This document shows positions 34,034 to 43,177 of a stretch of 64,000 nt of DNA, one piece after another. The DNA is from WJLG01 sp964602485 (GTDB taxonomy: Bacteria; Patescibacteriota; Patescibacteriia; Patescibacteriales; WJLG01): assembly GCA_964602485.1 (NCBI GenBank), contig CAZRQU010000002.1, positions 71,530 to 135,529 of the forward strand, read 5' to 3'. How positions within the stretch are numbered: position 1 is the stretch's first letter; each line of letters opens with the position of its first letter. The translations under genes and the position numbers were made by a program. The notes beneath the pieces were generated by a model that was not told the origin of the DNA, did no database searches, and saw nothing but the letters and a program-made list of their open reading frames with translations.

Positions 34034-34351
34034 TCATTTGCGCAAAACGCCTTCTCTCATATAAAGGAACATTGGCAAGGCCAATCCAATACCTAATAAG
34101 AATATAGAAGCTATCGGTAGCCAAAGATATTTCATTTTTAGTCTTCTGCCCTCAGCAATGATAAAAGCCGTGGCTGCCAAGGCGACCGCTAACAGGTCGG
34201 TGCTTAAAAAGGAGGCGCCCGGGTTGGCAAAGCCTTGCTTGAATAAAAGCACTATATCGTTGCCATGAGCTTGGCTGAACAAGACTAGCTGGTAAATAAG
34301 CCCGGCCGCTGATAAGATGGTCAAGGCCAGGTAAAGATCTTTCATTCTCAT
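34034..34351 (-). CDS. DUF2834 membrane protein
   Basis: Protein of 105 residues with three membrane helices. The family pattern is clear: a first helix LYLALTILSAAGLIYQL, then FANPGASFLSTDLLAVALA, the cytoplasmic EGRRLKMKYLWLP, and a last helix ending LALPMFLYMRE. Function of DUF2834 is unknown. It starts 9 bp after the 56-residue gene, with which it is probably co-transcribed. Confidence 0.85.
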   Translation of the reverse strand: MRMKDLYLALTILSAAGLIYQLVLFSQAHGNDIVLLFKQGFANPGASFLSTDLLAVALAATAFIIAEGRRLKMKYLWLPIASIFLLGIGLALPMFLYMREGVLRK

Positions 34352-34360
34352 TTTTATTCT

Positions 34361-34531
34361 TTATGCTAAGTATTTCAAGGCTTCATAGACCAGAAAGGCC
34401 GGCCAAACAAAAGCTTTAAGGATGCCTATCATCCCCATCCAAAATGAAGTGGCTGTGCTTATATAGTAGATGACCGCGCCAATTAAGCCCAGCCCGTAAA
34501 CGGCGTTTCCGCCATGATTGCCATTTTTCAT
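34361..34531 (-). CDS. Small membrane protein (56 residues)
   Basis: ATG at 34531, product MKNGNHGGNAVYGLGLIGAV and onward, ending AFVWPAFLVYEALKYLA. There are two short hydrophobic segments. I recall similar very short proteins (GG-AVYGLG-IGA-IYY...FVWPAFLVYE-LK) in diverse bacteria, without assigned role. It precedes the DUF2834 gene by 9 bp. The start has no clear ribosome site. Confidence 0.65.
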   Translation of the reverse strand: MKNGNHGGNAVYGLGLIGAVIYYISTATSFWMGMIGILKAFVWPAFLVYEALKYLA

Positions 34532-34549
34532 AGATGTTTTGAATGTTTA

Positions 34550-35281
34550 TTATTCGAATCTAAAAGTATCTTGCCAAAGTATATCAACGCCTTCATTGGC
34601 GGATGGTATTCCGTACTGTCCGATAGAAAAGAAGGCGAACCTGTCCGGATCATCCTTGTCCATTATAAAATAAGCTACTCCGTTGCTGTTCGTGTAAGGA
34701 ACCGGGCAATTGTATTTATTTTCCCATGGCTCTTGACCTTTCCGGTCATAGTCTATGCCGGAAACAAAGTCATAGCTTTCAGGATATTGAGAATTGATCA
34801 GTTTGCCCTTGGAAACGAAACACTCCTCTTTTGAGTGTTCGGATAAAAATTTCTTTTCTATTGCTTGTTCCAAGCTGTCTTTTTCTTCTTTTTCGAACAT
34901 TTCGACATATTGTCCCTCAGTGTGGCTTCCCATATGGTCAGCATATAGATATATCTTGTTGTCCACCTTTTTTACCAACCATTTTAATGTTTTACCTCCA
35001 AATGTTTCACTTTCGGGGTATTGGAAACTAATATTATATTCTTCATCCTTGTAGAGTTTCCAGCCATCTATTATTTTTCTTTCCGGTCTTTGTTCTTCCT
35101 TGTCTGCTTTTAGGGTTTTTTCAGTGGCCTTTTTCCATTTTTCCATATTTTCTGTCGTATTCCTTGTAAGGTCTTCAGCCTTGTCCTGAGCCGCATCCAT
35201 CATTATGTCAGCGTTTTTTTCAGCTATCGAACAACTGGAAAGCACAACAGCTGATAAGAGGATAAAAAAAGTTTTTTTCAT
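34550..35281 (-). CDS. Lipoprotein, paralogue of the one at 39514
   Basis: Protein of 243 residues with a lipoprotein signal (MKKTFFILLSAVVLSSCS; the Cys17 would be lipidated). An acidic helical linker (about 20-65) leads into a beta-rich domain: YKDEEYNISFQYPESETFGG, a pattern seen in PsbP-like/DUF surface lipoproteins, and AYFIMDKDDPDRFAFFSIG. The first ~37 residues and the bases before the ATG (GGTTGGTTAATT) are nearly the same as in the second lipoprotein gene; a short EYN/GY-S-QY motif is also shared. Confidence 0.8.
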   Translation of the reverse strand: MKKTFFILLSAVVLSSCSIAEKNADIMMDAAQDKAEDLTRNTTENMEKWKKATEKTLKADKEEQRPERKIIDGWKLYKDEEYNISFQYPESETFGGKTLKWLVKKVDNKIYLYADHMGSHTEGQYVEMFEKEEKDSLEQAIEKKFLSEHSKEECFVSKGKLINSQYPESYDFVSGIDYDRKGQEPWENKYNCPVPYTNSNGVAYFIMDKDDPDRFAFFSIGQYGIPSANEGVDILWQDTFRFE

Positions 35282-35370
35282 ACAGGTTGGTTAATTGGAT
35301 ATATTATCTTAAATATATATTTTAACATATATTTAAGAATTATAAATTTTAATTGACTTATTTTGTGCGA

Positions 35371-37116
35371 TCAGGAGCTTAAGTTTAGCCATTCGTCTTC
35401 TTTTTCCGTGATCTTTTCTTTTACCAAGCTAAGTTCTTCTACTTTCTCCTGTTTTGGGTCGGTTGGATTCTCATAAAAATATTCTACCAGTTCCAATTGT
35501 TTTTTGTTAAGTTTCTCCAACTGCTTCTCCAGTCTATTGGCCTGTTTCATCCTTTCTCTTCTTTTTCTTTCTGCCTCTTTGGCTTCGGTGGTCTTTTTTT
35601 GTTTTACGCTTTTGCTCTCTATAGAAAGATAAAGCTCTTCTCTTAATTTTTCAATATAGTCTTCATAGCTCTCAAGTTTCATTTTGGCTTGGCCATTCTT
35701 TAGTTCAACCAAGCCGGTCGCTACCAAACTAGTAAAGGTTCTATCATGGCTAGTGAACAAGACCGTACCATTGAATTTTTTAAGCGCATCAGCTAAAGCT
35801 TCCACTGTTTCAAAGTCCAAATGGCAAGTCGGCTCATCTAGCAGAAATATATCTGGATTTGATAACAAGATGCCTGCTAGCAGTAGTCTGGATCTTTCTC
35901 CACCAGAAAGCACACCTATTCTTTTTTTAAGATCATGATCACGAAAAAGGAAGTCCGAAGCCATTTTAAGGATCGATTCAGTGGTATGTTTGGCCGTGGC
36001 CAGTCTGGTTAGGTAGTCCAATATTTGTTCTTTAGGATCGAGTTTTTCTATCGGGTCGGGGCCATGATAAGCGATCTTGGTATCCTTTGACCAGCGATAC
36101 GAACCGGCGATCGGTTCTAAAAAATCGGTTATTGTTCTTAGAAAAGTGGTTTTCCCTTGTCCGTTCATTCCCAAAAAAGCGATCCTCTCCCCTGCCCTGA
36201 TATTTATGTTAATATCACCCACAACCACTTTGTCCCCGTAGCCTATGGATAGATCCCTGGTTCTAAGGGCAAAATTCTTCCTTTTTACAACGTTTGGTAT
36301 CACTATTCTGGTGATCCCGGCTTTGCTTTCTATGGTTATTCTTTTTTCTTCCAGTTTTTTTATCTTTTTTAAATAAGACTGAGCCTGTTTGGCTTTTGAT
36401 GATTTGTATCTAAATCTATCCACGAAGTCTTTTAGGTGTTCTTGCTGGCTTTCTATGCTTTTGTTGGCTTTGACCTCGCTAGATAGCTTCTGTTCCTTAA
36501 AAACCAAATAATCTTCAATTCCTCCCGGATAATGATAACACCCGGAAGAAGATATTTCGATAGTTTCTTGGCAGGTTCTTTTTAAGAATTCACGATCATG
36601 CGAGATGATCATAAAGCTACTACTGTAGGAATTGAGATATTTTTCCAGTAACAACAAGGTTGTTAGGTCCAGATAGTTAGTTGGTTCATCCAAAAGAAAA
36701 AGATTTGGTTTTTTTAAGAGCATTTCCGTTAGCTTTAAACGCATTCTCCAACCACCGGAAAGACCGTCTGCCTCTTGGTTCAGCTTTTCTTCGTCTATTT
36801 GGAATTTAGAGGCGACCTTTCTGATCTCCCATTCTTCTGCCCCACTATTTTTAAGATATTCTAAAGCACTTTCCCCCTTTTTAAAGGTTTCTTGCTGTTT
36901 TAAATAGCCGATATGAGCTTTTTTGCCAATAATAATACTACCCTCGTCGGCTTTTTCTTCTCCATTAAGTATTCTAAAAAGAGTTGATTTTCCAGAACCA
37001 TTTTTGCCAATAACTCCTATCTTTTGTTTTTCAGCTACTGTAAAGGATAGATTGGAAAATATCTTTTGTCCTGAATATTCTTTACTAAGGTCGCTTACCT
37101 GTAATAGTATTCCCAT
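35371..37116 (-). CDS. ABC-F family ATPase
   Basis: Protein of 581 residues with two ABC modules and no membrane segment. Module 1: GKNGSGKST, LSGGWRMRLKL, LFLLDEPTNYLD. The linker (about 205-275, KQAQSYLKKIKKLEEK) is the P-site tRNA interaction motif. Module 2: GMNGQGKTT, LSGGERSRLLLA, IFLLDEPTCHLD. It ends in a charged coiled coil (about 500-581). ABC-F proteins act on stalled or antibiotic-blocked ribosomes; which subfamily cannot be told here. The gene starts 7 bp downstream of the flavoprotein gene. Confidence 0.94.
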   Translation of the reverse strand: MGILLQVSDLSKEYSGQKIFSNLSFTVAEKQKIGVIGKNGSGKSTLFRILNGEEKADEGSIIIGKKAHIGYLKQQETFKKGESALEYLKNSGAEEWEIRKVASKFQIDEEKLNQEADGLSGGWRMRLKLTEMLLKKPNLFLLDEPTNYLDLTTLLLLEKYLNSYSSSFMIISHDREFLKRTCQETIEISSSGCYHYPGGIEDYLVFKEQKLSSEVKANKSIESQQEHLKDFVDRFRYKSSKAKQAQSYLKKIKKLEEKRITIESKAGITRIVIPNVVKRKNFALRTRDLSIGYGDKVVVGDININIRAGERIAFLGMNGQGKTTFLRTITDFLEPIAGSYRWSKDTKIAYHGPDPIEKLDPKEQILDYLTRLATAKHTTESILKMASDFLFRDHDLKKRIGVLSGGERSRLLLAGILLSNPDIFLLDEPTCHLDFETVEALADALKKFNGTVLFTSHDRTFTSLVATGLVELKNGQAKMKLESYEDYIEKLREELYLSIESKSVKQKKTTEAKEAERKRRERMKQANRLEKQLEKLNKKQLELVEYFYENPTDPKQEKVEELSLVKEKITEKEDEWLNLSS

Positions 37117-37123
37117 AATTCAA

Positions 37124-38338
37124 TTAATTTACACTGCTACCCGCCAAAGCTCCAGTGCTCCAAGCTAGCTGTAGATTGTATCCGCCTGTTGGTCCGTGAA
37201 CATCCAACACTTCACCGGCTAAGAAAAGATTATCGATCATTTTTGACCTCATTGTCTTTGGATCAACTTCTTTTATATCCACCCCGCCGGCAGTAACAAT
37301 AGCCTTGTCAAAACCGGCCAGGCCCTTTACCTCGAATTCAAAGTTCTTTATTAACTTAACAAGTCTTTGTCTTTCTGCTTTGCTTATCCCGTTTATTTTT
37401 TTATCTTCTCGAACACCACACCTTTTCAAGATATGTGGGATTATTTTCTTTGGCAATAAAGCCTCTAAAGTATTTTTTATTTGCTTGTTCTTTTGCTCTT
37501 CAAAAAGGCTTAATATTTTTTTATCTGGTTCATCTTCTTCTGCTTGAAAGTCTATCTTTAGTTTTATATCTTTATTCTCTTGGTTCATTATCTTGCTTAG
37601 ACCAAAAATAGCCGGACCACTTAAGCCATTTGCAGTGAAAATTGCATCACCCTGGCTTGAATTTGGCTTTTTTTGCCCCACTAATTCAAAGGCAACATCC
37701 TTAAGGCTCGATCCTTCCAGCTCTTCAACTATTTTATCTTTTAGTATAATAGGTGCTAGAACTGGCTTAGGTTCTACTATGGTGTGCCCCATTTTTTTAA
37801 GCCAAGCATAGGCATCACCGCTGGAGCCGGTAGCCGGATATGATCTTCCACCAGTTGTTATGATAAATTTATCAGCCGTTACTTCTTGTCCGCCTTGAAG
37901 AATTATTTTGTTTATTCTCTTTTTTGAAAAAAATATATCTTTTACCGTGCTTTCTAAGTTTACTTTTACTTTATTTTTTTCTAAATTTTTAACTAGACAT
38001 TCCAAAACATCTTTAGACTTATCTGAAACCGGAAAAACTCTTCCTTTATCTTCTGTCTTTGTTTTAAGTCCGCAGTTTTCAAAAAAATTTACAACATCTT
38101 GGTTTGAAAAAGTATTAAAAGCTGAATAAAGGAATTTTCCATTATCGTAGACGCTTATCATTTTTCTTATATCTTCTTCGGCATTGGTGATATTACAACG
38201 TCCATTACCGGTCATTAGAAGTTTTGTTCCCAGTCGTTCATTTTTCTCAAGCAAAAGAACAGACAAGCCTTTTTCGCCTGCCTTGATCCCAGCCATTATC
38301 CCGGCTGGTCCCCCACCGATTATAACAAGGTCGTACAT
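37124..38338 (-). CDS. BaiN/HI0933-type flavoprotein
   Basis: Protein of 404 residues with an N-terminal FAD-binding Rossmann motif (VIIGGGPAGIMAGIKAGEKG), LLMTGNGRCNITNA, ITTGGRSYPATGSSGDAYAW, and C-terminal FLAGEVLDVHGPTGGYNLQLA with a final TGALAG. These are all family signatures. Biochemical role is uncertain in most species (an NAD(P)/FAD-dependent oxidoreductase). Confidence 0.92.
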   Translation of the reverse strand: MYDLVIIGGGPAGIMAGIKAGEKGLSVLLLEKNERLGTKLLMTGNGRCNITNAEEDIRKMISVYDNGKFLYSAFNTFSNQDVVNFFENCGLKTKTEDKGRVFPVSDKSKDVLECLVKNLEKNKVKVNLESTVKDIFFSKKRINKIILQGGQEVTADKFIITTGGRSYPATGSSGDAYAWLKKMGHTIVEPKPVLAPIILKDKIVEELEGSSLKDVAFELVGQKKPNSSQGDAIFTANGLSGPAIFGLSKIMNQENKDIKLKIDFQAEEDEPDKKILSLFEEQKNKQIKNTLEALLPKKIIPHILKRCGVREDKKINGISKAERQRLVKLIKNFEFEVKGLAGFDKAIVTAGGVDIKEVDPKTMRSKMIDNLFLAGEVLDVHGPTGGYNLQLAWSTGALAGSSVN

Positions 38339-38531
38339 GTAGTTAATTAGCGTGTTGGTTAATTAGGTACTTAGGGCAATGATAAATGATGGGCGATAAA
38401 AGATAAATTAAAAGGCTAAAAGTAAAGGCTTGCCCCAATCCAATTATAGATCTTCAAACTTCAACTGGCAAAAAAGCCTTAATTCCTTGCCTACTGGCAA
38501 GCAGGGAGGCTTAACTCCAGTTTTGATCAAT
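38339..38531. repeat. Intergenic block of dispersed repeats
   Basis: Contains a copy (38339-38405) of a sequence also found, inverted and imperfect, at about 41555-41625 (core GGTACTTAGGGCAA / GGTACTTGGGATAA, then GCGATAAA-GATAA). ATAGATCTTCAAACTTCAA (38446-38464) recurs exactly at 39398-39416. The hairpin CTTGCC-TACT-GGCAAG lies near 38487. No gene seen. Confidence 0.6.
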
Positions 38532-39299
38532 TTATTTTTTCCCATACGCTACCAAAACCTCTCCGTTTTGCGTGATGGTTTTATTTGTTCCGGCTATGGA
38601 TAAAAAATTGTTTTCTACATCAGAGAGATATTCTTCTCTTTTCTTTGCACTCATTGCTAGGTAGAAAGAATTTGTTTTTATGTCTTCGATCATTTTTTTC
38701 AGATCAGTCTTGCTTTTGAACTCGACCTTTTCGGTTTTTACATCTCTGAATCCTAGTTTTTTTAAAGTATCGACAAGAAATTCATTATTATTTTTATATT
38801 TGTTCACAAATGACTTTATTTTATATTTTTTTCTCAACTCACTGAAATTAATAAGATCTTCTTTATGCCTCCGCCAAAAAACAAAAAATATCCCCTCCGG
38901 CTTGAGCGTTCTTTTAATTTCTTTTATTGCCTTTTTGGTACTAAACCAATGAAATGCCGTCCCGGCGATAATTGCATCAAAGTATCCACTGTTAAAAGGC
39001 ATTTCTTCTGCTCGGGTTTGTTTGTACTTTATTTTTAAAGATTTTTCTTTAGCGCTTTTTTTGGCCACTTTAAGCATCCCCTTGTCTGGATCACCGCCAA
39101 TTATCACAGAATCCTTAAAGATCTTAACTAATGGTTCAGTTGATTTTCCAGTGCCACAACCAATATCAAGTATCCTGTATTTTTTATTGGGTCCGCCAAG
39201 TATCTTCGCCAGCAACTTATACACCCTAATATCATATGAGCCGCGATATTTTTGGTAGTTTTCAGCAACAGCACCAAAAGATAAAGACCTTTTAAACAT
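38532..39299 (-). CDS. Class I SAM-dependent methyltransferase
   Basis: Protein of 255 residues. N-terminal YQKYRGSYDIRVYKLL, motif I YRILDIGCGTGKSTEPL, then GGDPDKGMLKVA, IIAGTAFHWFSTKKAIKEI and EGIFFVFWRRH. The order is that of small-molecule Methyltransf_11/25 enzymes (the AFHW segment is shared with trans-aconitate and ubiquinone-type methyltransferases). Substrate unknown. Flanked by repeat-rich spacers on both sides, so it may have been acquired. Confidence 0.88.
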   Translation of the reverse strand: MFKRSLSFGAVAENYQKYRGSYDIRVYKLLAKILGGPNKKYRILDIGCGTGKSTEPLVKIFKDSVIIGGDPDKGMLKVAKKSAKEKSLKIKYKQTRAEEMPFNSGYFDAIIAGTAFHWFSTKKAIKEIKRTLKPEGIFFVFWRRHKEDLINFSELRKKYKIKSFVNKYKNNNEFLVDTLKKLGFRDVKTEKVEFKSKTDLKKMIEDIKTNSFYLAMSAKKREEYLSDVENNFLSIAGTNKTITQNGEVLVAYGKK

Positions 39300-39513
39300 A
39301 TTAATAGTATCAATTTATAGTTATAAACCTTCAATTATAAAATCCTAATTTCCTGCCTATCGGCAGGCAGGCCTGACCCCAATTCAAATTTACAATAATA
39401 GATCTTCAAACTTCAATTATAGTAGAAATCTTATAATTCAAGTTTGCCCTGTGAAATTCAGCGCTAGCTGAATATTTAACAGGGGCCTGACCCCATTATG
39501 ACCCCAATTCAAA
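39300..39513. repeat. Intergenic block of dispersed repeats with CTGACCCCAATTC units
   Basis: Holds the hairpin CCTGCC-TATC-GGCAGG plus GCAGG (about 39352), two copies of CTGACCCC (with GACCCCAATTCAAATT twice), the second copy of ATAGATCTTCAAACTTCAA (39398-39416) and the palindrome TTCAGCGCTAGCTGAA near 39457. No gene seen. Confidence 0.6.
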
Positions 39514-40479
39514 TTATAAGCTATTGATCCTAAAACTCGAAACAATATCATGAAAAGTTTTTAGTGATCCTGACTTATCATCACCGCATATCTCCAAACC
39601 GAAGGTATAGAATCGTCCTGTTTTAGGCATGATCACCCATTCAATATGGCAAGAAGTCCCTCCTTCCATGGAATTAACGAAAGTTTTATATGCCTTTTCT
39701 CCGTTTACGGTCATTTCTTCAAAGTCCGCCGGCCATTCTGCAACAGCACTGCGATCTCTCATCCATTCTACCGGTGTCAGCCCTTCCGGGTTTCCCCATA
39801 CACCCAAGGCGAAGTGTCCGCCACTATTGATCCTGAAGCTCGGATTTCCTTTAGTGCCTCTTTCAAATACTTGATCGGTTATTTGCACTAGACTATCATC
39901 ATATTGAATACTATAGCCGTATTCTTCATTTTTATAGGTTTCAAGCTCTTCATCAACATCGGACACTTTCCTCATATTCCAAGGCTTTTCACTATCGATC
40001 GATTCGAAAATACCGCACGATATACCCATTCCACATTCGCCGACTATTCTAAGGCGATTGTCCGAAAGCCACTCACCATATTCACTTCCGCTTTCTTTAG
40101 TATCATAAATAGCGTCAGACTCGATCTCGTAAACTTCAACAAACACATGTTCCCACCCTTTACTGCCAAGCATAATGAACTCATTATTTGGTGACAACTC
40201 TGCTTTTTCATAGCTTTTAATGTTTGCAATATTTTCTTCATCATCTGTTGAACTAGCTATTATTTCTTCTTCTCCACTTTCATTGATATAATAGACATCT
40301 CCATTTTCAATATATACACTTTCTTGGCTTTGTTTATCTTGAATATTGCTAGTAATATCTTCAGTAAGATCATCTGCTTTATTTTGGCCGGCATCCATCA
40401 AGATGTCAGCATTTTGTTCGCCCATTGAACAGCTAGCAAGCAGAACAGCTGATAATAGGATAAAAAATGTTTTTTTCAT
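39514..40479 (-). CDS. Lipoprotein, paralogue of the one at 34550
   Basis: Protein of 321 residues; signal MKKTFFILLSAVLLASCSMG with a lipid-attachment Cys17. Middle region (about 50-170) contains VYIENGDVYYINESGEEEI and KAELSPNNEFIMLGSKGW, reading like a WD/propeller-type blade. The C-terminal domain (about 180-321) has YKNEEYGYSIQYDD and a GGTSCHIEWVIMP segment. The signal and first 35 residues mirror the other lipoprotein while the rest differs, as if a common leader was attached to different domains. Confidence 0.8.
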   Translation of the reverse strand: MKKTFFILLSAVLLASCSMGEQNADILMDAGQNKADDLTEDITSNIQDKQSQESVYIENGDVYYINESGEEEIIASSTDDEENIANIKSYEKAELSPNNEFIMLGSKGWEHVFVEVYEIESDAIYDTKESGSEYGEWLSDNRLRIVGECGMGISCGIFESIDSEKPWNMRKVSDVDEELETYKNEEYGYSIQYDDSLVQITDQVFERGTKGNPSFRINSGGHFALGVWGNPEGLTPVEWMRDRSAVAEWPADFEEMTVNGEKAYKTFVNSMEGGTSCHIEWVIMPKTGRFYTFGLEICGDDKSGSLKTFHDIVSSFRINSL

Positions 40480-40808
40480 ATTGGTTGGTTAATTAGTGTA
40501 TTAGTTAGTTAATTAATTGAAGACTGTAGTTTAAAAATTTATAATTTGCTAATTGCACTCTGCAATTTGCACTTTTGCTTAACCGCAGTCTCCTGCTAAG
40601 GCACTGCGACGTTTTTTTATTTTTCAGCACCACGGCCTTTTGGCGATAGTTTATGGCTATGTTAATAAACAAAAAGCATAAAAGATCAAAAAACAAGACC
40701 TGACCCTAATTCTAATTAAAACAAGAAAGAGAATATTATATATAATCAATTTTCTACTATATCTTGAAAAACTTGACTTAATATATCTGACCCTAATTGA
40801 CCCTAATT
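40480..40808. other. Gene-free stretch with repeats
   Basis: Begins with the GGTTGGTTAATT leader shared by both lipoprotein genes. Repeated low-complexity text follows (TTAGTTAATTAATTGAAGA; TTTGC-AATTGCACT units). Three CTGACCCTAATT / GACCCTAATTCTAATT units lie before the NUDIX stop. A 63-codon minus-strand frame exists but has no ribosome site. No gene supported. Confidence 0.55.
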
Positions 40809-41249
40809 CTAATTCTTTTCTATTGCAAATATTGCCATTTGCTTAATACTTGGAGGCAGATTTTCTAACACTTTTATTTCTTCGAGATTAAACCATTTTA
40901 AATCCTTACTCTCATGATTTTTTATAAAGTTAGAATTATTAACAGTTCCAAGATAATAAGAACAATAATGATCATGATCCCCTACATTATGCAAATTAGC
41001 ATGGAATGGCACAGCTAATTTCTTAATTTCCTCAGGGGCTTGATTAAGTTCACTAAAATTTATTAATTTTAAATTTAATCCTGTCTCTTCCTTTACTTCT
41101 CTTATGATTGCCATATCAGGGGTTTCACTTAAATCTATATGCCCGCCTGGGAAAAGCCATTTGTTTAATTTTTTATGGCGCATAAGCAAAATTTTTCCAT
41201 CTAAAACAATACATGCTCCAACAGTTAAATCGATTTTTTTTGTTTTCAT
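40809..41249 (-). CDS. NUDIX hydrolase (AT-rich, probably acquired)
   Basis: Protein of 146 residues with a Nudix box GGHIDLSETPDMAIIREVKE followed by ETGL. KWLFPGGH and the C-terminal DLKWFNLEE fit ADP-ribose/8-oxo-dGTP type members; substrate not determinable. AAAGGTGA lies 7 bases before the ATG. Codon use is markedly more A/T-rich than the flanking housekeeping genes, and repeats flank it on both sides. Confidence 0.88.
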   Translation of the reverse strand: MKTKKIDLTVGACIVLDGKILLMRHKKLNKWLFPGGHIDLSETPDMAIIREVKEETGLNLKLINFSELNQAPEEIKKLAVPFHANLHNVGDHDHYCSYYLGTVNNSNFIKNHESKDLKWFNLEEIKVLENLPPSIKQMAIFAIEKN

Positions 41250-41256
41250 AATAAAA

Positions 41257-41553
41257 TCACCTTTTATTGTATATTCTTATATGTTGCTCTGCAATATCTT
41301 TTTGTTCAGAATAATTTAAATCATGTAATCCTTGAAGAGAAAAACCATTATCTAATTTGTTCAAACAAAATACCAAACTGCCATAAACTAAATCAAGAAC
41401 TTTTGATGGGACAACTGAATATCTTAGATTAATTGGTTCTCCTTCATTAATTATTCCTGGTAAAGTTTTTTCGAACTCAACTCTTTTTGAACTTCCTGAT
41501 ACTAATAATGTTTTGGTTTTGGGGTCAGGTCTTGAATTATAAGGTTTTATCTC
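41257..41553 (-). pseudogene. Headless reading frame upstream of the NUDIX gene
   Basis: An open minus-strand frame ends in TGA 7 bases before the NUDIX ATG and runs back about 98 codons to a stop at 41554-41556, with no ATG, GTG or TTG near its beginning. The readable part (TLLVSGSSKRVEFEKTLPGI, NLRYSVVPSKVLDLVYGS, GFSLQGLHDLNYSEQKD) looks like real protein with AT-rich codons. The front end is replaced by the repeat unit GGGGTCAGGTC. It is probably the C-terminal remnant of a gene cut by the repeat. Confidence 0.45.
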
Positions 41554-41606
41554 TTATCCTTTATCGCTTATTGTTATCCCAAGTACCTAATCAACTAAGC
41601 AACCAA
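41554..41606. repeat. Inverted, imperfect copy of the 38339 repeat
   Basis: Shares TTAGGTACTT-GG, AGCGATAAAGGATAA and TTAGTTAATTGGTT (minus strand) with 38339-38405. It lies just after the gltX stop codon and continues a few bases into it. Confidence 0.5.
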
Positions 41607-43109
41607 TTAACTAATTGAAGATTGAAGTTTTACGATTGTCTCATTGCGCCCTAGCGCATCGGCCATTTCAAATGGGCTTGGGCTTGCTTTTTCACCTGTT
41701 AGCGCCACACGCATTGGCCATAAGTAATCACCATTTCCCCTATCATCACCAGCAGTCTGCTCTTTAATGTGTTCTATAGTTATCTTTTCCAGATTCTCTT
41801 TATTCCAGTCTTTTTCATCTACTTTCTCAAATAGCTCTACTAGCTCGGCTAGGCACTTTTTAGCGCCAGCAAGGTCTGATTTCTTCCATTTAAGCATTTC
41901 TGGGTCGATATTCAGCTCGTCTTTGAAAAAATATGTGGTCATTTCAGCTACATCTGGGATCAGCTTCATTCTGTCGCGGGCTAAAAGCAAAACCTTTTTT
42001 AAGAAGTCATCTTTTTTCTTATCAACATTACCCGTAAGTTCAAAATTCTTTTCCAAATACGGCCGGCAGATCTTAAGTAATTCATCTATATCTTTGGCTC
42101 TGATATGAGCACCGTTTAGATAATCCAGCTTTTCGGTATCAAAAACCGCCGGAGAGGTGGTTATATCCTCCATTTTGAATTTATCTATGATCTCGGCAAC
42201 GGTCATCACTTCGGACACGCTTTCGCCGTATTCGGTTTCGCCCGAGTATGGCGACCAGCCAAGGAGAGCTATGAAGTTAAGAATTGCTTCCGGCAAGTAG
42301 CCCTTGTCTCGGTAATCTTCCACATTCACATCCCCTTGCCTTTTGGAAAGCTTGCCTCCGGTCTTGTTGAGTATCAAAGACGGATGTATGAATTTAGGTG
42401 GTTCCCAGCCCAAGGCTCGGTAAAGCAAAATGTTCTTTGGTAAACTAGCTATCCACTCCTCACTTCTAAGCACATGAGTGATCTCCATAAGGTGGTCATC
42501 TACCACAGCTGCAAATTGGTAAGTTGGAATACCGTTTGATTTTATAAGCACATGATCATCTAGTTCTTCAGCTTGGAATTTAAGCTCACCGCGAAGTTCG
42601 TCATTTACTACCACTTCCCCGCTTTCCGGCATTGCTTGGCGTATTACGGCCTTTTCTCCGGCTTCTATGCGCTTTTTGGCCTCTTCTAAGCTAACTTTTT
42701 TACAAACACGGTCGTATCTTGGCGCTTTTTTAGCCGCCTGTTGCTCGTCTCGCATTTCTTGCAATCTTTGGGGAGTGCAGAAGCAATAATAAGCTTTACC
42801 CTCTTCTATGAGTTGTTCAGCATATTTTTTATATATATCTAGTCTTTCGGTTTGAATATATGGCCCAAAATCACCACCAATTCCAGCCCCTTCATCAAAT
42901 TCGATACCGCACCACTTCATAATATCAAGTAGTCTTGGCACCGCATCTTCCACGGCTCTTTTTTGGTCGGTGTCCTCTACTCTAAGAATCAATTTGCCAT
43001 TATATTTCTTAGCGATCAGGTGATCAAAAAAGGCATTTCTCAGGTTGCCGATGTGTAAATATCCGGTTGGAGACGGCGCAAAGCGCACGCGTATCTGTTT
43101 TTCGCTCAT
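41607..43109 (-). CDS. gltX: Glutamyl-tRNA synthetase
   Basis: Class I synthetase of 500 residues. HIGH-type motif in PSPTGYLHIGNLRNAFFDHL; zinc-region/CP features CFCTPQRLQEM and RYDRVC; KMSKS-type loop KLSKRQGDV; C-terminal anticodon-binding helical domain from about residue 330. It charges tRNA-Glu. The discriminating versus non-discriminating form cannot be told without searching for a Gln-tRNA synthetase or GatCAB. Confidence 0.96.
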   Translation of the reverse strand: MSEKQIRVRFAPSPTGYLHIGNLRNAFFDHLIAKKYNGKLILRVEDTDQKRAVEDAVPRLLDIMKWCGIEFDEGAGIGGDFGPYIQTERLDIYKKYAEQLIEEGKAYYCFCTPQRLQEMRDEQQAAKKAPRYDRVCKKVSLEEAKKRIEAGEKAVIRQAMPESGEVVVNDELRGELKFQAEELDDHVLIKSNGIPTYQFAAVVDDHLMEITHVLRSEEWIASLPKNILLYRALGWEPPKFIHPSLILNKTGGKLSKRQGDVNVEDYRDKGYLPEAILNFIALLGWSPYSGETEYGESVSEVMTVAEIIDKFKMEDITTSPAVFDTEKLDYLNGAHIRAKDIDELLKICRPYLEKNFELTGNVDKKKDDFLKKVLLLARDRMKLIPDVAEMTTYFFKDELNIDPEMLKWKKSDLAGAKKCLAELVELFEKVDEKDWNKENLEKITIEHIKEQTAGDDRGNGDYLWPMRVALTGEKASPSPFEMADALGRNETIVKLQSSIS

Positions 43110-43177
43110 ATTTAAGTTATTTTAGATTATTATTGATATTTTTATATTATCACAATTTCCAAAAAAATAAAGGGCAA

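Noticed and set aside
40505..40696. Minus-strand frame of 63 codons in repeat-rich spacer
   Set aside because: Low-complexity composition, no ribosome site or promoter.
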